From Nitratiruptor sp. YY09-18 (GTDB taxonomy: Bacteria; Campylobacterota; Campylobacteria; Campylobacterales; Nitratiruptoraceae), in the NCBI RefSeq assembly GCF_016593235.1, contig NZ_AP023065.1, forward strand, positions 682,001 to 746,000: a stretch of 64,000 nucleotides of DNA, read 5' to 3'. Both the position numbers and the translations under genes were made by a program. Below, piece after piece: positions 38,789 through 48,470 of this stretch; position 1 is the first letter of the stretch, and each line of letters starts with the position of its first letter. Under the pieces are notes generated by a model that did not search any database, had not been told where the DNA came from, and saw only the letters and a program-made list of their open reading frames with translations.

Positions 38789-39801
38789 CAGTACCTCTTC
38801 GCAATGACTTTATTAAAAAGCAAAAAGGAGCCAAGAAGCCAGAGTGGAAAGAAGATGAGAGCTAGGATAGTAAACTTTTTGGCGAGCACAAAACTCAAGC
38901 TAAAGTATAAAAGCAGAGCAAAAAGAGCATAAAAAAAGCTCCCTTTTACTTCAAATCTTGGATTGTAAATACCCAAAATCGCAGCTATGTAAATTGCAGC
39001 TAGAGGAAAGAGAGAGATGAGCAAAAAGAGTGTCAAATCAAAGGCTCTTTGATGATTTTTTGCAGCAATAGCCCAGTAAGAAAATGGATCAGCATAGATG
39101 AGATATCTCTTTTTGGAGTTATCATAGATAGTCATTGTATCAAAAGTGATCTGTTTGAGTTTGTTATTATCTAGAGTATATGTATTACCATCAAAAAGCT
39201 CAAGTGCGAAACTATCACTCGAATGAACAATTTTTGCCGATTTTGCAACAATAAAGTGTTCCTCTTTGTCTGTTTTGTGATAGAGCGAAACATCTTTGTA
39301 GCTATTTTTCTTTTTTGCTCCGACATAGATGTACCAGTCGCCAAATTTATGACCGAGCTCACTCGGTTTGAGATTGAGCTGTGCACGTGCTTCTTTGAGG
39401 TAGATAAATCCCTTATACATCTGCTTTGCCTGCGGAATAATGAGCAGTGAAATAGTTGCAAGGAGCACTGATGTCCAAAAAGCGACTTTAAGTAGTGTAT
39501 TCGTGATTGTATGGGGTGAGATTGCGACTGAAAAGAGTGCAATACTCTCATACTCAAACGAGAGCTTTTTGAGCATCGCAACAGCTGCAGCAAAAAAGAC
39601 AACGGGAATACTAAAAAAAAGAATTTGGGGCAAGATATAGATATAGAGCCGTACAAGATCGAAAATATCGAGTTTGATAATAGATGTATAAGAGACGATC
39701 TTGATAAAAAATATCAAAGAGGCTATACCAAAAAGGGGTGTGAAAAAGGACCAGAAAGAGTCGGTAAAGTGGTTGTAGAGATATTTAGAGAGTAAGCGCA
39801 T
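38788..39801 (-). CDS. LptF/LptG-family permease
   Basis: A 337-residue YjgP/YjgQ-family protein: three spans at the N-terminus (about 13-35, 50-75, 95-122), a soluble periplasmic region (about 130-255) and three C-terminal spans. It belongs to the LptB2FG transporter that extracts lipopolysaccharide from the inner membrane. I cannot separate LptF from LptG; only one such gene is in the window. It overlaps the prepilin peptidase gene by 17 nt. Confidence 0.85.
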   Translation of the reverse strand: MRLLSKYLYNHFTDSFWSFFTPLFGIASLIFFIKIVSYTSIIKLDIFDLVRLYIYILPQILFFSIPVVFFAAAVAMLKKLSFEYESIALFSVAISPHTITNTLLKVAFWTSVLLATISLLIIPQAKQMYKGFIYLKEARAQLNLKPSELGHKFGDWYIYVGAKKKNSYKDVSLYHKTDKEEHFIVAKSAKIVHSSDSFALELFDGNTYTLDNNKLKQITFDTMTIYDNSKKRYLIYADPFSYWAIAAKNHQRAFDLTLFLLISLFPLAAIYIAAILGIYNPRFEVKGSFFYALFALLLYFSLSFVLAKKFTILALIFFPLWLLGSFLLFNKVIAKRY

Positions 39802-40618
39802 CGAGGTAGGCTCCTAGAGAGTCAGCAAAAATATAGGTAAGAAAAGTTCCAAGAGTCAAAAATGGAATAAATGGAAGGGCGTAGTCTTTATAGCGATAGC
39901 GATAGTAGAGTGAAACTGGCAAGGCAATCAGAGCAGCAAGAAAGAGTGCTACAAAAATGAGCTTGATCCCAAGAAGAGCACCCATTGTAAAACCTACAAT
40001 AATATCACCTTCTCCCATAGCCTCAATCATCAAAAATTTTGGATAGTAGACTCCAATCCAAGGTCGCTCTTTTTTGAATTTTTCTAAGAGCACCATCTCT
40101 TTTTTTGTCACATAGTAACTAACAAAAAAGCGCAACATACTCATCGCACCAGCTACCAAGAGTGCATTTTTGAGATTGGTAAGAGTATCAGGTGAACTAA
40201 AGATAGCTAGAAGTGCTGCTAAGAGATTGATGCTATCAGGAACTGCTTTGAAGCGTAGATCGATGATACTCAGAGCTAAAAGGAGTGAAAAAGTGATCGC
40301 TATATCTGCAGCATAGAGCGAAGCTCCCTCTTTGAAAAAGACGATAGCAAAAATAAATGCTGTTGCTAGCTCTATGAAAGGATACTGAATAGATATAGAA
40401 CTTTTACAATATGTGCATTTGCCTCCAAGGAGAATCCAAGAGAGTACTGGGATATTGTGCCACCACTTGAGCCTGTTTTTGCATTTTGGACAGTGACTTG
40501 CTGGAAAAGCTATACTCATTCCCTGAGGTATGCGTAAAATGACAACATTCAAAAATGAGCCAAAAATAAGTCCAAAGAGAGTTGCAAATATTACAGTGAA
40601 AAAATTTTCATATTCCAC
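39785..40618 (-). CDS. pilD: prepilin peptidase (type IV leader peptidase, A24)
   Basis: A 277-residue bifunctional leader peptidase and N-methyltransferase for type IV pilins or type II secretion pseudopilins. The N-terminal methyltransferase-type domain has two Cys pairs (C43, C46, C68, C71). The catalytic Asp residues lie in IDLRFKAVPD (about 118-127) and the GEGD motif (about 198-201). Eight hydrophobic segments are visible. No pilin or secretion genes are adjacent. It overlaps uppS by 11 nt. Confidence 0.92.
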   Translation of the reverse strand: MEYENFFTVIFATLFGLIFGSFLNVVILRIPQGMSIAFPASHCPKCKNRLKWWHNIPVLSWILLGGKCTYCKSSISIQYPFIELATAFIFAIVFFKEGASLYAADIAITFSLLLALSIIDLRFKAVPDSINLLAALLAIFSSPDTLTNLKNALLVAGAMSMLRFFVSYYVTKKEMVLLEKFKKERPWIGVYYPKFLMIEAMGEGDIIVGFTMGALLGIKLIFVALFLAALIALPVSLYYRYRYKDYALPFIPFLTLGTFLTYIFADSLGAYLDALTL

Positions 40619-41285
40619 CGAAACGCCTTTGACGTCTTTTGAACTGGTCGATAAGATTTTCTAGTTCCTTAGCGGTAAAATCTGGCCAATAGGTATCAGT
40701 AAAAAAGAGTTCTGCATAAGCAATGCGCCAAAGCAAAAAGTTAGAGATGCGTTTCTCTCCGCCTGTACGAATAAGCATATCTACATCACCAAGTTTTGCA
40801 TCAAAAAACTCCTCAAAATTCTCTTCACTTACTTCTTTGCCACTTGCACAAGCTTTTTTGCATGCACGAATTATCTCATCTCGCCCACCATAGTTGAGTG
40901 CCAAAACTTGTGTAAGTTTGGTGTTGTTTTTTGTTTGCTCTTTTGTGTAAGTGATGCGCTCTTGCAGTTTGGGAGAAAATTTACTTATATCACCTATGAC
41001 TTCGAAGCGGACATTTTCCCTTTGGTATGTTGGAAGCTCTTTTTGCAGCCAGTTATCTAAGAGCTTCATCAAAAACTCCACTTCCATTTTTGGGCGTTTC
41101 CAATTTTCTGTACTAAAAGCATAGAGAGTGAGTATCTCTATTTCTGGATGGTTAGCGCAGTATGTGGTGATTTCTCGCACTACCTCTGCGCCTTTCTCGT
41201 GCCCTTTTATACGTTTTAAACCTTTTTGCTGCGCCCAGCGTCCGTTTCCATCCATGATGATTGCTATATGGCGCGCTCTATTCAT
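40608..41285 (-). CDS. uppS: undecaprenyl diphosphate synthase
   Basis: UppS elongates farnesyl diphosphate with isopentenyl units in Z configuration to make the C55 carrier for peptidoglycan and O-antigen. The 225-residue protein has IIMDGNGRWA (9-18, catalytic Asp12), YAFSTENWKRP (about 56-66), NYGGRDEI (about 130-137) and the RTGGEKRISNFLLW signature, close to the usual GE-xRxSNFLxWQ. It is slightly short. It overlaps coaBC by 8 nt and pilD by 11 nt. Confidence 0.95.
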   Translation of the reverse strand: MNRARHIAIIMDGNGRWAQQKGLKRIKGHEKGAEVVREITTYCANHPEIEILTLYAFSTENWKRPKMEVEFLMKLLDNWLQKELPTYQRENVRFEVIGDISKFSPKLQERITYTKEQTKNNTKLTQVLALNYGGRDEIIRACKKACASGKEVSEENFEEFFDAKLGDVDMLIRTGGEKRISNFLLWRIAYAELFFTDTYWPDFTAKELENLIDQFKRRQRRFGGI

Positions 41286-42537
41286 CGAGATCCTTTACGA
41301 TTTCAGCAATATCAAGGCCAAGTTCAAGTTTGTCTTTGAGAGGACTTTTGATTATTTTCTCTTTAGTAATATAGACTATCTGATTTTTATCACTACCAAA
41401 TTTTGTAACACCTTTGACAAGATTGAGACAGACCGCATCGATGTTTTTAGCTTGAAGCATTTTTTGAGCACTCTCTAAAGCACTCTCTTCATCCATTTCT
41501 GCTTTAAAGCCAATTGTTTTGATTCCTTCTTTGTCAATTGAAGAGAGAATATCGATATTCTTTACTAATTCTAAACACCATTCTTCTCCAATCTGCTCTT
41601 TTTTGAGTTTGCCCCTTTGAGGATATTTCGGTTTATAGTCGCTCACTGCTGCAGCCATGAAAAGGTAGGGGGTTTTTTGAATGAGTTCGGGCTGGGTGAG
41701 ATCATTGATGAGATCTGGCTTTTTGACGATGCCTCGCTTTGCTACTTTTAGACGCTCTTGCAAAAACTCATACATCTCTTCGGCGCTTTCAACTTCATAA
41801 AGCTCTACACCTTGAGGAAGATTTTGACAAGGCTTCGTAGTGATAAGCTCTACTTGAGCTCCTTTGAGATACAGAGCAGTTGCGAGAGCACATGCTTGCT
41901 TACCACTTGAAAAGTTGGAGATAAAACGTACATCATCGATGCGCTCAATCGTACCACCACCTGTGATAATTGCGTAGCGATCTTGCCAGAAACTATCTGT
42001 TAGGAGTTCTTTTGCAGTTGCAAAGAAAATATCTTCAACAGGAGCCAATGCGCCAAGTCCCATTGTACCGCAGGCAAGCTCTTTGGTTACGGGCTCTACG
42101 ATTTTATATCCGTTGAGGCGCAAGAGCTTAAAGCTAGCTTCAGTAAAGCGGTTTTTATACATATTGGTATTCATAGCGGGAGCCAAAATTTTTGTTTTAT
42201 CAAATGCAAGTGCAGTTTGTGTCAGGAGATTGTCTGCAATACCGTTAGAGAGTTTATTGATAGTATTTGCAGTAGCTGGAGCTATGACGAAAATATCATA
42301 ATCTTGTGTTACATGGATATGGTTATTGCGGTTTGTCCAATCTTCGCTCTCTTCACACAGTACTTTCTGGCTTCCAGCCGCTTCAAATGTAAGAGGAGAG
42401 ATGAATTTTTTAGCACTTGGAGTCATCACTACCTTCACTTCTGCTCCGGCTTTAACAAAGAGGCGCAAAAGCTCAACAGCTTTATATATCGATATAGAGC
42501 CTGTGACTCCAAGGAGGATCTTTTTATTACTGAGCAT
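41278..42537 (-). CDS. coaBC: bifunctional phosphopantothenoylcysteine synthetase/decarboxylase
   Basis: CoaBC couples 4'-phosphopantothenate to cysteine and decarboxylates the product on the way to coenzyme A. The N-terminal CoaC flavoprotein domain has [11 protein letters not shown], the catalytic His in NRNNHIHV and APAMNTNMY. The C-terminal CoaB domain has [22 protein letters not shown] and [12 protein letters not shown] use the ATG at 42537 (GGGA upstream, overlapping the glmU end by 11 nt), not the in-frame TTG at 42549. Length is about 419 residues, typical. Confidence 0.95.
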   Translation of the reverse strand: MLSNKKILLGVTGSISIYKAVELLRLFVKAGAEVKVVMTPSAKKFISPLTFEAAGSQKVLCEESEDWTNRNNHIHVTQDYDIFVIAPATANTINKLSNGIADNLLTQTALAFDKTKILAPAMNTNMYKNRFTEASFKLLRLNGYKIVEPVTKELACGTMGLGALAPVEDIFFATAKELLTDSFWQDRYAIITGGGTIERIDDVRFISNFSSGKQACALATALYLKGAQVELITTKPCQNLPQGVELYEVESAEEMYEFLQERLKVAKRGIVKKPDLINDLTQPELIQKTPYLFMAAAVSDYKPKYPQRGKLKKEQIGEEWCLELVKNIDILSSIDKEGIKTIGFKAEMDEESALESAQKMLQAKNIDAVCLNLVKGVTKFGSDKNQIVYITKEKIIKSPLKDKLELGLDIAEIVKDLDE

Positions 42538-43828
42538 CTTTTTTCCCAAAAAATTTGTAGTAGAAATCTTTAACGATTTTTAGTGGTGTACGGCTGATGG
42601 CGAGGCTTCCTCTTGGCACATCTTTTGTCACAGTAGTACCAGCAGCAATAATGACATCATCCTCTATCACTACAGGAGCAACAAGCTGCGTGTCACTGCC
42701 TACAAAAACATTCTTGCCAATTTTGGTTTTATATTTTGCTTTACCATCATAGTTGCACGTAATTGTTCCAGCTCCTATATTGGTGCCTTCATCTATCTCG
42801 CTGTCACCAAGATAGCTCAAGTGCCCAGCTTTGACACCTTTGAGGTGGCTTTTTTTGACTTCGACAAAGTTGCCAATATGGGTATCTTTAATAACGCTTC
42901 CAGGGCGAATACGCGCTAGAGGTCCAATTGTACTATATGAGATTTGGCTCTCTTCAATAACTGAGTGTGCTTTGATGTGTGACTCTTTGATATGAGTTTT
43001 TCCACGTAACACGCAGCCGTTTTCCACTTCACACTCACCTTCAAATGCTACATCAATCTCTACAAAAGTTGTTTGTGGCAAGCGAAAAATGACTCCCTCT
43101 TGCATCCAGCGCTTTTTGATGCGATCTTGCATAATCTCTTCGGCATGAGCCAAGTCTACTTTGGAGTTAACTCCTTTGAAATTCTCTTCACTCACAAAGA
43201 GAGGCTCAATTGTAAGGCCATCAGCTCTTGCCAGAGCTATGATATCTGTGAGGTAGTACTCTTTTTGTGCATTATCATTGGAGAGTTTTGGGAGGTATTT
43301 TTCTAAGATTTCTTTTTTAAAAAGATAGACACCTGCATTAACAGTGCATATAACAAGCTCCTCTTCGTTTGCATCCTTTTGCTCAATGATCTCTTGGACG
43401 CTTCCATCGCAGATTTTAACTCTTCCATAACCGCTTGGATCTTCAAGCTCAATTACGCTCATGACAATATCAGCACTGCTTCGAGTGAATTTTTCCAATT
43501 CACTTGCTTGTACAAGAGGCATATCACCATTGAGCACGAGGACTTTGTCACCATTAAAACTTATACCTCGCAATGCCCCGCCAGTTCCTGGATAGTTTGC
43601 ATGATCTTGCAAAACAAAATGGAGATTTTCGAACTCTTTTTCTAGATACTCTTGAATAATATCTGCTTTGTGATATAAAACAACAGTGATATCATTACTT
43701 ATCTTTTTGGCTTCTTTGATAATATGCCATATCATTGGGCGGCCACTAATTTTATGTAAAACTTTAGGAAGATTACTCTTCATTCTCGTACCTTGCCCAG
43801 CGGCCAGGATAACGATACTAAGTGACAT
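42527..43828 (-). CDS. glmU: bifunctional GlmU (UDP-GlcNAc synthesis)
   Basis: GlmU acetylates glucosamine-1-phosphate and uridylates it to UDP-GlcNAc for peptidoglycan and lipid A. The N-terminal uridyltransferase has [18 protein letters not shown] (7-24), and a left-handed beta-helix of hexapeptide repeats runs from about 245 to the end. Repeats such as [17 protein letters not shown] are near 340. The 433-residue length is a little shorter than the 455 of E. coli, chiefly at the C-terminus. It heads the minus-strand run glmU-coaBC-uppS-pilD-lpt-truA, which is rich in envelope synthesis genes. Confidence 0.95.
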   Translation of the reverse strand: MSLSIVILAAGQGTRMKSNLPKVLHKISGRPMIWHIIKEAKKISNDITVVLYHKADIIQEYLEKEFENLHFVLQDHANYPGTGGALRGISFNGDKVLVLNGDMPLVQASELEKFTRSSADIVMSVIELEDPSGYGRVKICDGSVQEIIEQKDANEEELVICTVNAGVYLFKKEILEKYLPKLSNDNAQKEYYLTDIIALARADGLTIEPLFVSEENFKGVNSKVDLAHAEEIMQDRIKKRWMQEGVIFRLPQTTFVEIDVAFEGECEVENGCVLRGKTHIKESHIKAHSVIEESQISYSTIGPLARIRPGSVIKDTHIGNFVEVKKSHLKGVKAGHLSYLGDSEIDEGTNIGAGTITCNYDGKAKYKTKIGKNVFVGSDTQLVAPVVIEDDVIIAAGTTVTKDVPRGSLAISRTPLKIVKDFYYKFFGKKDAQ

Positions 43829-43884
43829 AAAAACCCTTTAAGATATAATTTTGCTAATATTATCGCAAAAAGGCTAATAAATCG
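43829..43884. promoter_or_regulatory. divergent promoter region glmU/trmA
   Basis: A 56-nt gap between two divergent genes. A plus-strand TATAAT lies at 43844-43849 and could serve trmA. On the minus strand GATAAT-type boxes lie near 43860. A 6-bp inverted repeat TTTTGC...GCAAAA (43849-43854 and 43865-43870) spans the space between them and might be an operator, but no regulator can be named. Confidence 0.4.
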
Positions 43885-44967
43885 ATGAAATGTGAATATT
43901 TTGGAAAGTGTGGAAGCTGTAAAATCTATCCAGATTATGAAGAGCAGTTACTACTCAAAAGAGAGCAGTTTATCAAGCTTTTTGGCATAGAGCCAAGAGT
44001 TTTTGCTTCGCCTCCTGAGCATTTTCGCGCACGTGCTGAATTTCGCATTGTTGATGGTAGCTATGCAATGCATAGAGTAGATAGTGATGGACTTATAGAA
44101 ATTAAAGAGTGCCCGATAGTGTTAAAACCGATCTTTACACTCATGCCACAACTACTTATATCTCTTAAGCAAAATCATAGCCTTATGCATAAACTCTATC
44201 GTGTCGATTTTTTGAGTGGATTAAGCGGTGAAATATTAGTAACACTTGTCTATCATAGACCAATTGATGAGGATTGGGAAGAAGAAGCAAAAAAAATAGC
44301 ACAAAAGTTTCAAATAAATATTGTAGGACGAAGCAGGGGAGTTAAACGTATTATTGGCAAAGAGTATATAACTGAAGAGTTGCGCATTAATAACAAAAAA
44401 TATCTCTATCACCATTATGAAGGAAGTTTCACACAACCTAATCCTTATATGAATCAACAGATGATTGCATGGGTTTTAGAAATGGCTGGAAATAAAAAAA
44501 GAGATCTCTTAGAGCTCTATTGTGGGGCAGGTAATTTTACAATACCACTTGCTAGCAAGTTTCGCAAAATTTTGGCTACAGAAGTGAGTAAAACGAGTAT
44601 CAAGGCAGCAAAAGAGAACTGCGCGCTCAACAGTGTAGAAAATATTGCGTTTGTCAGGCTCTCAAGCGAAGAGGTGAGTCAAGCGCTAAGAGCAGAGCGT
44701 ACTTTTCGTAGACTGGCTCATTTAGACCTTGCAAGTTACGATTTTCAAACAGTCTTTGTAGATCCTCCTCGCTGCGGACTTGATGATGCTACAAGGGCTC
44801 TTATAAGAGATTTTGAGGAGATTGTATATATTTCATGTAATCCACAAACACTCTATAGAGATTTAGAAGAGTTACAAAAGAGCCATGAAATAAGAGAACT
44901 AGCTCTTTTTGATCAGTTTCCCTACACACCCCATATGGAGTGTGGGGTAAAACTCGTTAGACGTTAA
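43885..44967 (+). CDS. trmA: tRNA (uracil-54-C5)-methyltransferase
   Basis: TrmA makes ribothymidine at position 54 of tRNA. The 360-residue protein shows the SAM-binding LLELYCGAGNFTIPLA (about 205-220), DPPRCGLDDATR (about 292-303) and the SCNPQTLYRDL motif with the catalytic Cys (about 316-326). It has an N-terminal CEYFGKCGSCK motif; related 23S rRNA methyltransferases use such cysteines for an iron-sulfur cluster. The short length and lack of a TRAM domain support TrmA over RlmC or RlmD. It converges on ychF with an 11-nt overlap. Confidence 0.88.
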   Translation: MKCEYFGKCGSCKIYPDYEEQLLLKREQFIKLFGIEPRVFASPPEHFRARAEFRIVDGSYAMHRVDSDGLIEIKECPIVLKPIFTLMPQLLISLKQNHSLMHKLYRVDFLSGLSGEILVTLVYHRPIDEDWEEEAKKIAQKFQINIVGRSRGVKRIIGKEYITEELRINNKKYLYHHYEGSFTQPNPYMNQQMIAWVLEMAGNKKRDLLELYCGAGNFTIPLASKFRKILATEVSKTSIKAAKENCALNSVENIAFVRLSSEEVSQALRAERTFRRLAHLDLASYDFQTVFVDPPRCGLDDATRALIRDFEEIVYISCNPQTLYRDLEELQKSHEIRELALFDQFPYTPHMECGVKLVRR

Positions 44968-46054
44968 AGCGAAAATGCATTACATCGCCATCTTGGACGA
45001 TGTAATCTTTTCCTTCAAGGCGCATTTTTCCAGCCTCTTTAGCTCCCTGCTCGCCGCCATATTTGATAAAATCTTCATAGCTGATAACTTCTGCGCGGAT
45101 GAAACCCTTTTCAAAATCGCCATGAATTACTCCTGCAGCCTGAGGAGCAGTCCAACCCTTTTTAATTGTCCAGCTTCGTACCTCTTTGACGCCAGCAGTA
45201 AAGTAGCTTATGAGTCCCAAGCGATTAAAAGCTGTGCGAATAATCTTATCAAGACCGCTTTCTTGCACTCCCATCTCATTTAAAAGCTCTTTAGCCTCTT
45301 CATCACTTAAGCCTACAAGCTCCTCTTCAAGTTTTGCACAAAGTTTGATAACATCTGCACCAGTTTTAACTGCATACTCTTTTACTTGCTTTACATACTC
45401 ATTATCTTCAACCATTCCCTCTTCATCCACATTCGCACCAAATATGACTGGCTTTGCACTGAGGAATCGTAGCTCTTTATTGAGTGTTTCAAATGCTTCG
45501 TTTTTATTTGCAAATGTACGCACTGGCTGCAACTCTTCAAGATGTTTTTGCAGCTCTTTTGCTATCTCTAAGAGTGGCACAATTTTTTTATCTGCTTTTG
45601 CTTGCTTTTGGAGTCTTTCAATCTTCTTTTCAAGTTGCTGGAGATCTGCAAAAATGAGCTCAGTTTCAATTATTTCAATATCTCTAATTGGATTGACATC
45701 CCCTTCTACGTGAGTAATGTTACCATCTTCAAAGCAGCGTACCATATGGAGGATCATATCGGTTTCACGGATATTACTTAAAAACTGATTCCCAAGTCCT
45801 TCTCCTTTGCTAGCACCTTTGACAAGTCCTGCAATATCTACAAAATCGATTGTAGAGTGTTGTATGCGCTGGGGATTGACAATTTTTGCTAACTCCTCTA
45901 ACCTTTGGTCTGGTACAGGTACTACAGCTTTATTTGGCTCAATTGTGCAAAAAGGATAGTTTTGTGCTTCTGCATTCTGCGCTTTTGTCAAAGCATTAAA
46001 AGTAGTCGATTTTCCAACATTTGGCAGACCTACAAGTCCGACACTAAGTCCCAT
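44957..46054 (-). CDS. ychF: redox-regulated ATPase YchF
   Basis: A 365-residue Obg-like P-loop protein that hydrolyses ATP rather than GTP and associates with ribosomes and stress responses. It has the P-loop GLPNVGKST (9-17), DIAGLVKGASKGEGLGN as the G3 region, the atypical NVDE motif in place of NKxD, a coiled coil (about 130-160) and a C-terminal TGS domain ending in VMHFRFNV. Its own promoter lies upstream at 46080-46088. Confidence 0.96.
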   Translation of the reverse strand: MGLSVGLVGLPNVGKSTTFNALTKAQNAEAQNYPFCTIEPNKAVVPVPDQRLEELAKIVNPQRIQHSTIDFVDIAGLVKGASKGEGLGNQFLSNIRETDMILHMVRCFEDGNITHVEGDVNPIRDIEIIETELIFADLQQLEKKIERLQKQAKADKKIVPLLEIAKELQKHLEELQPVRTFANKNEAFETLNKELRFLSAKPVIFGANVDEEGMVEDNEYVKQVKEYAVKTGADVIKLCAKLEEELVGLSDEEAKELLNEMGVQESGLDKIIRTAFNRLGLISYFTAGVKEVRSWTIKKGWTAPQAAGVIHGDFEKGFIRAEVISYEDFIKYGGEQGAKEAGKMRLEGKDYIVQDGDVMHFRFNV

Positions 46055-46079
46055 TCTTTTCCTTCAAAAATTTTTTGCG

Positions 46080-46088
46080 ATTATAGCA
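46080..46088 (-). promoter_or_regulatory. extended -10 promoter of ychF
   Basis: The minus strand reads TGCTATAAT about 26-34 nt before the ychF start: a perfect -10 preceded by the extended TG dinucleotide. No good -35 (GCTCAA at 17-nt spacing), which an extended -10 promoter does not require. The ribosome site is GAAGGA. Confidence 0.6.
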
Positions 46089-46270
46089 TACTCTTGGAAT
46101 TATTGAGCGGTAGAAGTTTTGTGGTACTAGCTAAATAGAGCGAAACAATTGAAAATTTTAGCAAAGAAAAAGCGCACTTAACCCGTGGGGCAGCGAAGCT
46201 GTTTGTATTTAGCTTTTTTTGTAGCGTTAAAAAATTTACACTCTTGTTGAGTCTAATTAGTTAGTATCAG
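46089..46270. other. non-coding interval between pepA and ychF
   Basis: About 180 nt with no credible open frame in either direction, the longest gap in the window. It contains a locally G/C-rich block at about 46171-46200, including CCCGTGGGGCAGCGAAGCTG, flanked by A- and T-runs. Read on the plus strand, AAGCT-N10-AGCTT is followed by a T-run (about 46196-46220). Read on the minus strand, the block ends in TTTTTCTTT. This could be a degenerate terminator for pepA or an unrecognised small RNA; neither is established. Confidence 0.35.
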
Positions 46271-46302
46271 TTTTGCTAGCTCTCAAAAGAGAGCTAGCAA
46301 AA
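46271..46302. repeat. perfect 14-bp inverted repeat after pepA
   Basis: TTTTGCTAGCTCTC and GAGAGCTAGCAAAA flank a four-base loop, beginning two bases after the pepA stop on the minus strand. The hairpin is very stable, but neither strand has a T-tract after it. It may end or protect the pepA transcript in a Rho- or nuclease-dependent way, or bind a protein. Confidence 0.7.
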
Positions 46303-46304
46303 TG

Positions 46305-47771
46305 TTATGGGTGTTTTTTATTATAAACAAACTCTTTTTGTAGCCATTTGATAACCATGCGCACACCAGCTCCACTTGCTCCATGAGGATTGTATCCCCA
46401 CTCTTTTTCTACAAAAGCTGGACCTGCAATATCAAGATGGAGCCACTTGTCTCTTTTATCTTCTTCGATGAATTCACGTAAGAAAAGTGCTGCTGTAATA
46501 GCTCCACCATAGCGAGAAGAACTTATATTGCAAATGTCAGCGATATTTGATTTGAGGAGTTTTGGCAAATAGCGATTAAATGGAAGCTCTCCTGCTAGCT
46601 CACCACTCGCATCTGCTGCTTTGAGCATACTCTTTTTGAGCTCATTGTTCTCACCCATAACTCCTGTTGTATATTCACCAAGTGCCACTACACATGCACC
46701 TGTAAGAGTGGCTATGTCGATGATGTAATCTGGATCAGTTTTTTCCTGTGCATAACATAGGCAATCTGCTAAAACCAATCGTCCCTCTGCATCTGTATTG
46801 CGCACCTCAATGGTTTTGCCATTTTTTGCTGTGAGCACATCATCAGGTTTATAAGCATTACCGCCGATCATATTTTCTGCAAGCCCCAAAATTGCATGGA
46901 TTTCTACTGGAATCCCAAGCTTTTTAGCAGCTAAAACTATTCCAAGAGCTGCGCTTGCTCCACTCTTATCAGATTTCATTGTTACCATATAATCGCTTGG
47001 TTTGAGACTCAGACCTCCGCTATCATATGTAAGACCTTTCCCTACGAGTGCTACTTTTGCTTTTGCATTTTTTGGTTTGTACGTAATGTGGACGAGGCGA
47101 GGTGAGTGGACACTTGCACGTGCAACTGCCAAAAAAGCTCCCATCTTCTCTTCTTCTAAATCTTTTTCATCTAAAACTTCAATTTCGAGATCTTCTTTTT
47201 TTGCTAAATCTTTTGCGAGTTTTGCAAAGGTTTTTGGATAGATCTCGTTTGGTGGAGTATTGACAATATCGCGTACGATATTTGTAGTTTCAGCCACAAT
47301 TGTAGCCTCTTTTATGCTCTTTTTTGCATTTTCAAGAGTAAATGGTTTATCAGCATACTCTTCATTTGCCAAGATTATCTCTTTGAGACCTTTATCTTCT
47401 TTTTTGCTTTTATATCTATCAAAGCTGTAATCACCCAAAATTGCCCCCTCTACAAAAGCTTTGATATTTGTAATAGGACAGTTTTGGATATAGACTCCAG
47501 CTTTAGCACTTTTAAACTCTTTGCCTTTGAGTGTTTTGACAGCTTTGCTTACGGCTATGCGAATCTCATCGTGATCGAGCTTTGTACCAACATAGATACG
47601 ACCCTTTTCTGGCAAAAATGCCACCTCTTCTACTTCACCTTTAAAGCCTATTTTTTCTAAAGCTTCCTTATCTTTGACCCATTTATGATCAAGATTTTTA
47701 TCAATAACAAAGATTATCTCAATATCAGCCTTAATATCATGTAATTTCTTATCTTGTATCTCTACTTTCAT
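46305..47771 (-). CDS. pepA: leucyl aminopeptidase (M17)
   Basis: A cytosolic two-zinc aminopeptidase for peptide turnover; PepA of E. coli also binds DNA. The 488-residue protein has the M17 signature NTDAEGRLVLAD (about 328-339) and the metal ligands in KGLTYDSGGLSLKPSDYM and MKSDKSGASAALG (about 242-273). The N-terminal domain (1-165) is the divergent macrodomain. It overlaps the upstream dedA paralogue by 4 nt and is followed by a perfect hairpin. Confidence 0.95.
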   Translation of the reverse strand: MKVEIQDKKLHDIKADIEIIFVIDKNLDHKWVKDKEALEKIGFKGEVEEVAFLPEKGRIYVGTKLDHDEIRIAVSKAVKTLKGKEFKSAKAGVYIQNCPITNIKAFVEGAILGDYSFDRYKSKKEDKGLKEIILANEEYADKPFTLENAKKSIKEATIVAETTNIVRDIVNTPPNEIYPKTFAKLAKDLAKKEDLEIEVLDEKDLEEEKMGAFLAVARASVHSPRLVHITYKPKNAKAKVALVGKGLTYDSGGLSLKPSDYMVTMKSDKSGASAALGIVLAAKKLGIPVEIHAILGLAENMIGGNAYKPDDVLTAKNGKTIEVRNTDAEGRLVLADCLCYAQEKTDPDYIIDIATLTGACVVALGEYTTGVMGENNELKKSMLKAADASGELAGELPFNRYLPKLLKSNIADICNISSSRYGGAITAALFLREFIEEDKRDKWLHLDIAGPAFVEKEWGYNPHGASGAGVRMVIKWLQKEFVYNKKHP

Positions 47772-48463
47772 TTTCTCCCCCTTATAAGTTTTTTTTCTGT
47801 GACAACATGCAAGTAGTAGTAGATACCTCCTGCTATAATTATAGCGAGTGGTAATGCATAGTACCAGTGATGTTTAGCCCAGTGTACAATTGCCAAAATC
47901 TCTTCACCAAAGATATAGGCTGGAATGATTGTCATAGCAGCCCAAACCATTGCACTGATGAAATTAATAAGAGCAAACTTTTTGGCGCTATAGCGTGTAA
48001 GACCAATTGCCATAGGAATGATTGTACGCATACCGTAGAGGTAGCGTTGGATAAAGATGACAGGCCACCCATACTTTTTGAGAAGCAAGTGTGCAAGTGC
48101 AAATTTTCTGCGCTGTTTTTTCATGAGACTATGGATATAGTGTTTGTTAAATCTACCAATATAAAAGTAGATCTGATCACCCACAAACCCGCCAAGGCCT
48201 GCCACAAAAATAGAGATCCACAGATTCATGTCACCCGTATGGCTGAGTACTCCTGCCATGACAAGACCTGTCTCACCCTCCATAATACTCCAAACAAAAA
48301 GGATGATATATCCATACTCTTTGAGTAGATAAATAAACTTCTCTTCTAGATTGGCTCCTGGTGCATGGTAGAGTTGATAGCCAAGATAGGCTACAAAAAG
48401 AAAAACTCCTGCTAAAAGAAGTTGTATGAGCCAGTCTTTGTTTTTATTGAAAAAGTTACGCAT
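47768..48463 (-). CDS. second DedA-family membrane protein
   Basis: A 231-residue DedA-family lipid transporter homologue. It has the acidic motif IMEGETGLVMAGVLSH (about 60-75), GGFVGDQIYFYIGR (about 92-105), and RYLYGMRTIIPMAIGLTRYS (about 141-160). That last segment retains the Y-G-M-R form closer to the family's PGxR than the paralogue at 1623-2213. I take the ATG at 48463 after GAGG rather than an earlier start inside trpB. It lies 7 nt from the end of trpB. Confidence 0.86.
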   Translation of the reverse strand: MRNFFNKNKDWLIQLLLAGVFLFVAYLGYQLYHAPGANLEEKFIYLLKEYGYIILFVWSIMEGETGLVMAGVLSHTGDMNLWISIFVAGLGGFVGDQIYFYIGRFNKHYIHSLMKKQRRKFALAHLLLKKYGWPVIFIQRYLYGMRTIIPMAIGLTRYSAKKFALINFISAMVWAAMTIIPAYIFGEEILAIVHWAKHHWYYALPLAIIIAGGIYYYLHVVTEKKLIRGRK

Positions 48464-48470
48464 TTCTACC

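Noticed and set aside
45210-45713. 167-codon Ser-rich frame opposite ychF
   Set aside because: Ser/Phe/Ala-rich mirror of YchF's Glu/Lys-rich coiled coil; no independent evidence of coding.
47867-48328. 153-codon frame opposite the second dedA
   Set aside because: It is the complement of a clear DedA gene; the apparent cysteines come from antisense reading of Ala/Gly codons.
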